DNA of 38,102 nt. It comes from an uncultured Flavobacteriaceae bacterium (GTDB lineage Bacteria; Bacteroidota; Bacteroidia; Flavobacteriales; Flavobacteriaceae). Made by a program: the position numbers and the translations under genes. Shown here one piece after another: positions 37,973 through 38,102 of this stretch (position 1 is its first letter; each line of letters starts with the position of its first letter). Location of the stretch: assembly GCA_947311635.1 (NCBI GenBank), contig CAMZLD010000109.1, positions 1 through 38,102 on the forward strand, read 5' to 3'. The notes under the pieces were generated by a model. It made no database searches. It was given only the letters and a program-made list of their open reading frames with translations, and was not told the DNA's origin.

Positions 37973-38102
37973 TAGTAGTGTCCTTATAAAGATATAAGAC
38001 CGTTTCACTATTAGACGAAAGATAAAAGACTTGATTCTAACTATAAGATAAACAGTTATTTGAAAATTATTGTTATGGATAGATAACATAAATTAAACAA
38101 AA
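37973..38102 (-). mobile_element. MITE-like element copy F, truncated by window end
   Basis: TAGTAGTGTCCTTATAAAGATATAAGACCGTTTCACTATTAGACGAAAGATAAAAGAC... matches the ends of D and E. Confidence 0.85.

Noticed and set aside
17238-38102. CRISPR array or integron attC interpretation of the repeats
   Set aside because: Repeat units are ~224 bp, separated by kilobases, in both orientations and, in two cases, bordered by 10-bp target duplications; no spacers, cas or integrase genes.
1-38102. tRNA or rRNA genes
   Set aside because: None recognised by eye; a tRNAscan/Infernal run would be needed to exclude small RNAs.

Overview
The window is an AT-rich chromosomal segment that looks like Flavobacteriia (Bacteroidota), judged from gene families and TAnnTTTG-type promoter boxes. 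Most of it is ordinary: mtaB, mutL with two rhomboids, ribH, recF and a DUF721/DciA-like gene, a large FAD/Fe-S oxidoreductase, an ALDH7-like dehydrogenase, dxs, tadA, a ClC channel and trkA/trkH. The most interesting structure is not in the ORF track. It is a non-coding ~224-bp element present six times (five complete copies, one cut by the window end): about 17238-17461, 18607-18823 and 19916-20139 on +, and about 27987-28206, 29406-29629 and 37973-end on -. The ends are short imperfect inverted repeats (TGTCCG...). Two copies are flanked by perfect 10-bp direct repeats (ATTAAAAAAT; GATTGATTTA), so this looks like a transposase-less MITE that inserts at gene ends and supplies stop codons or C-terminal tails to neighbours. 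Secondary points of interest are an ECF sigma factor next to a protein with an inner-membrane helix and a C-terminal outer-membrane barrel (a possible dual-membrane-spanning anti-sigma factor), a LuxE-like / transglutaminase-like / DUF350-like cluster, and an unlisted 37-aa membrane ORF. Everything was read by eye; no searches were run.
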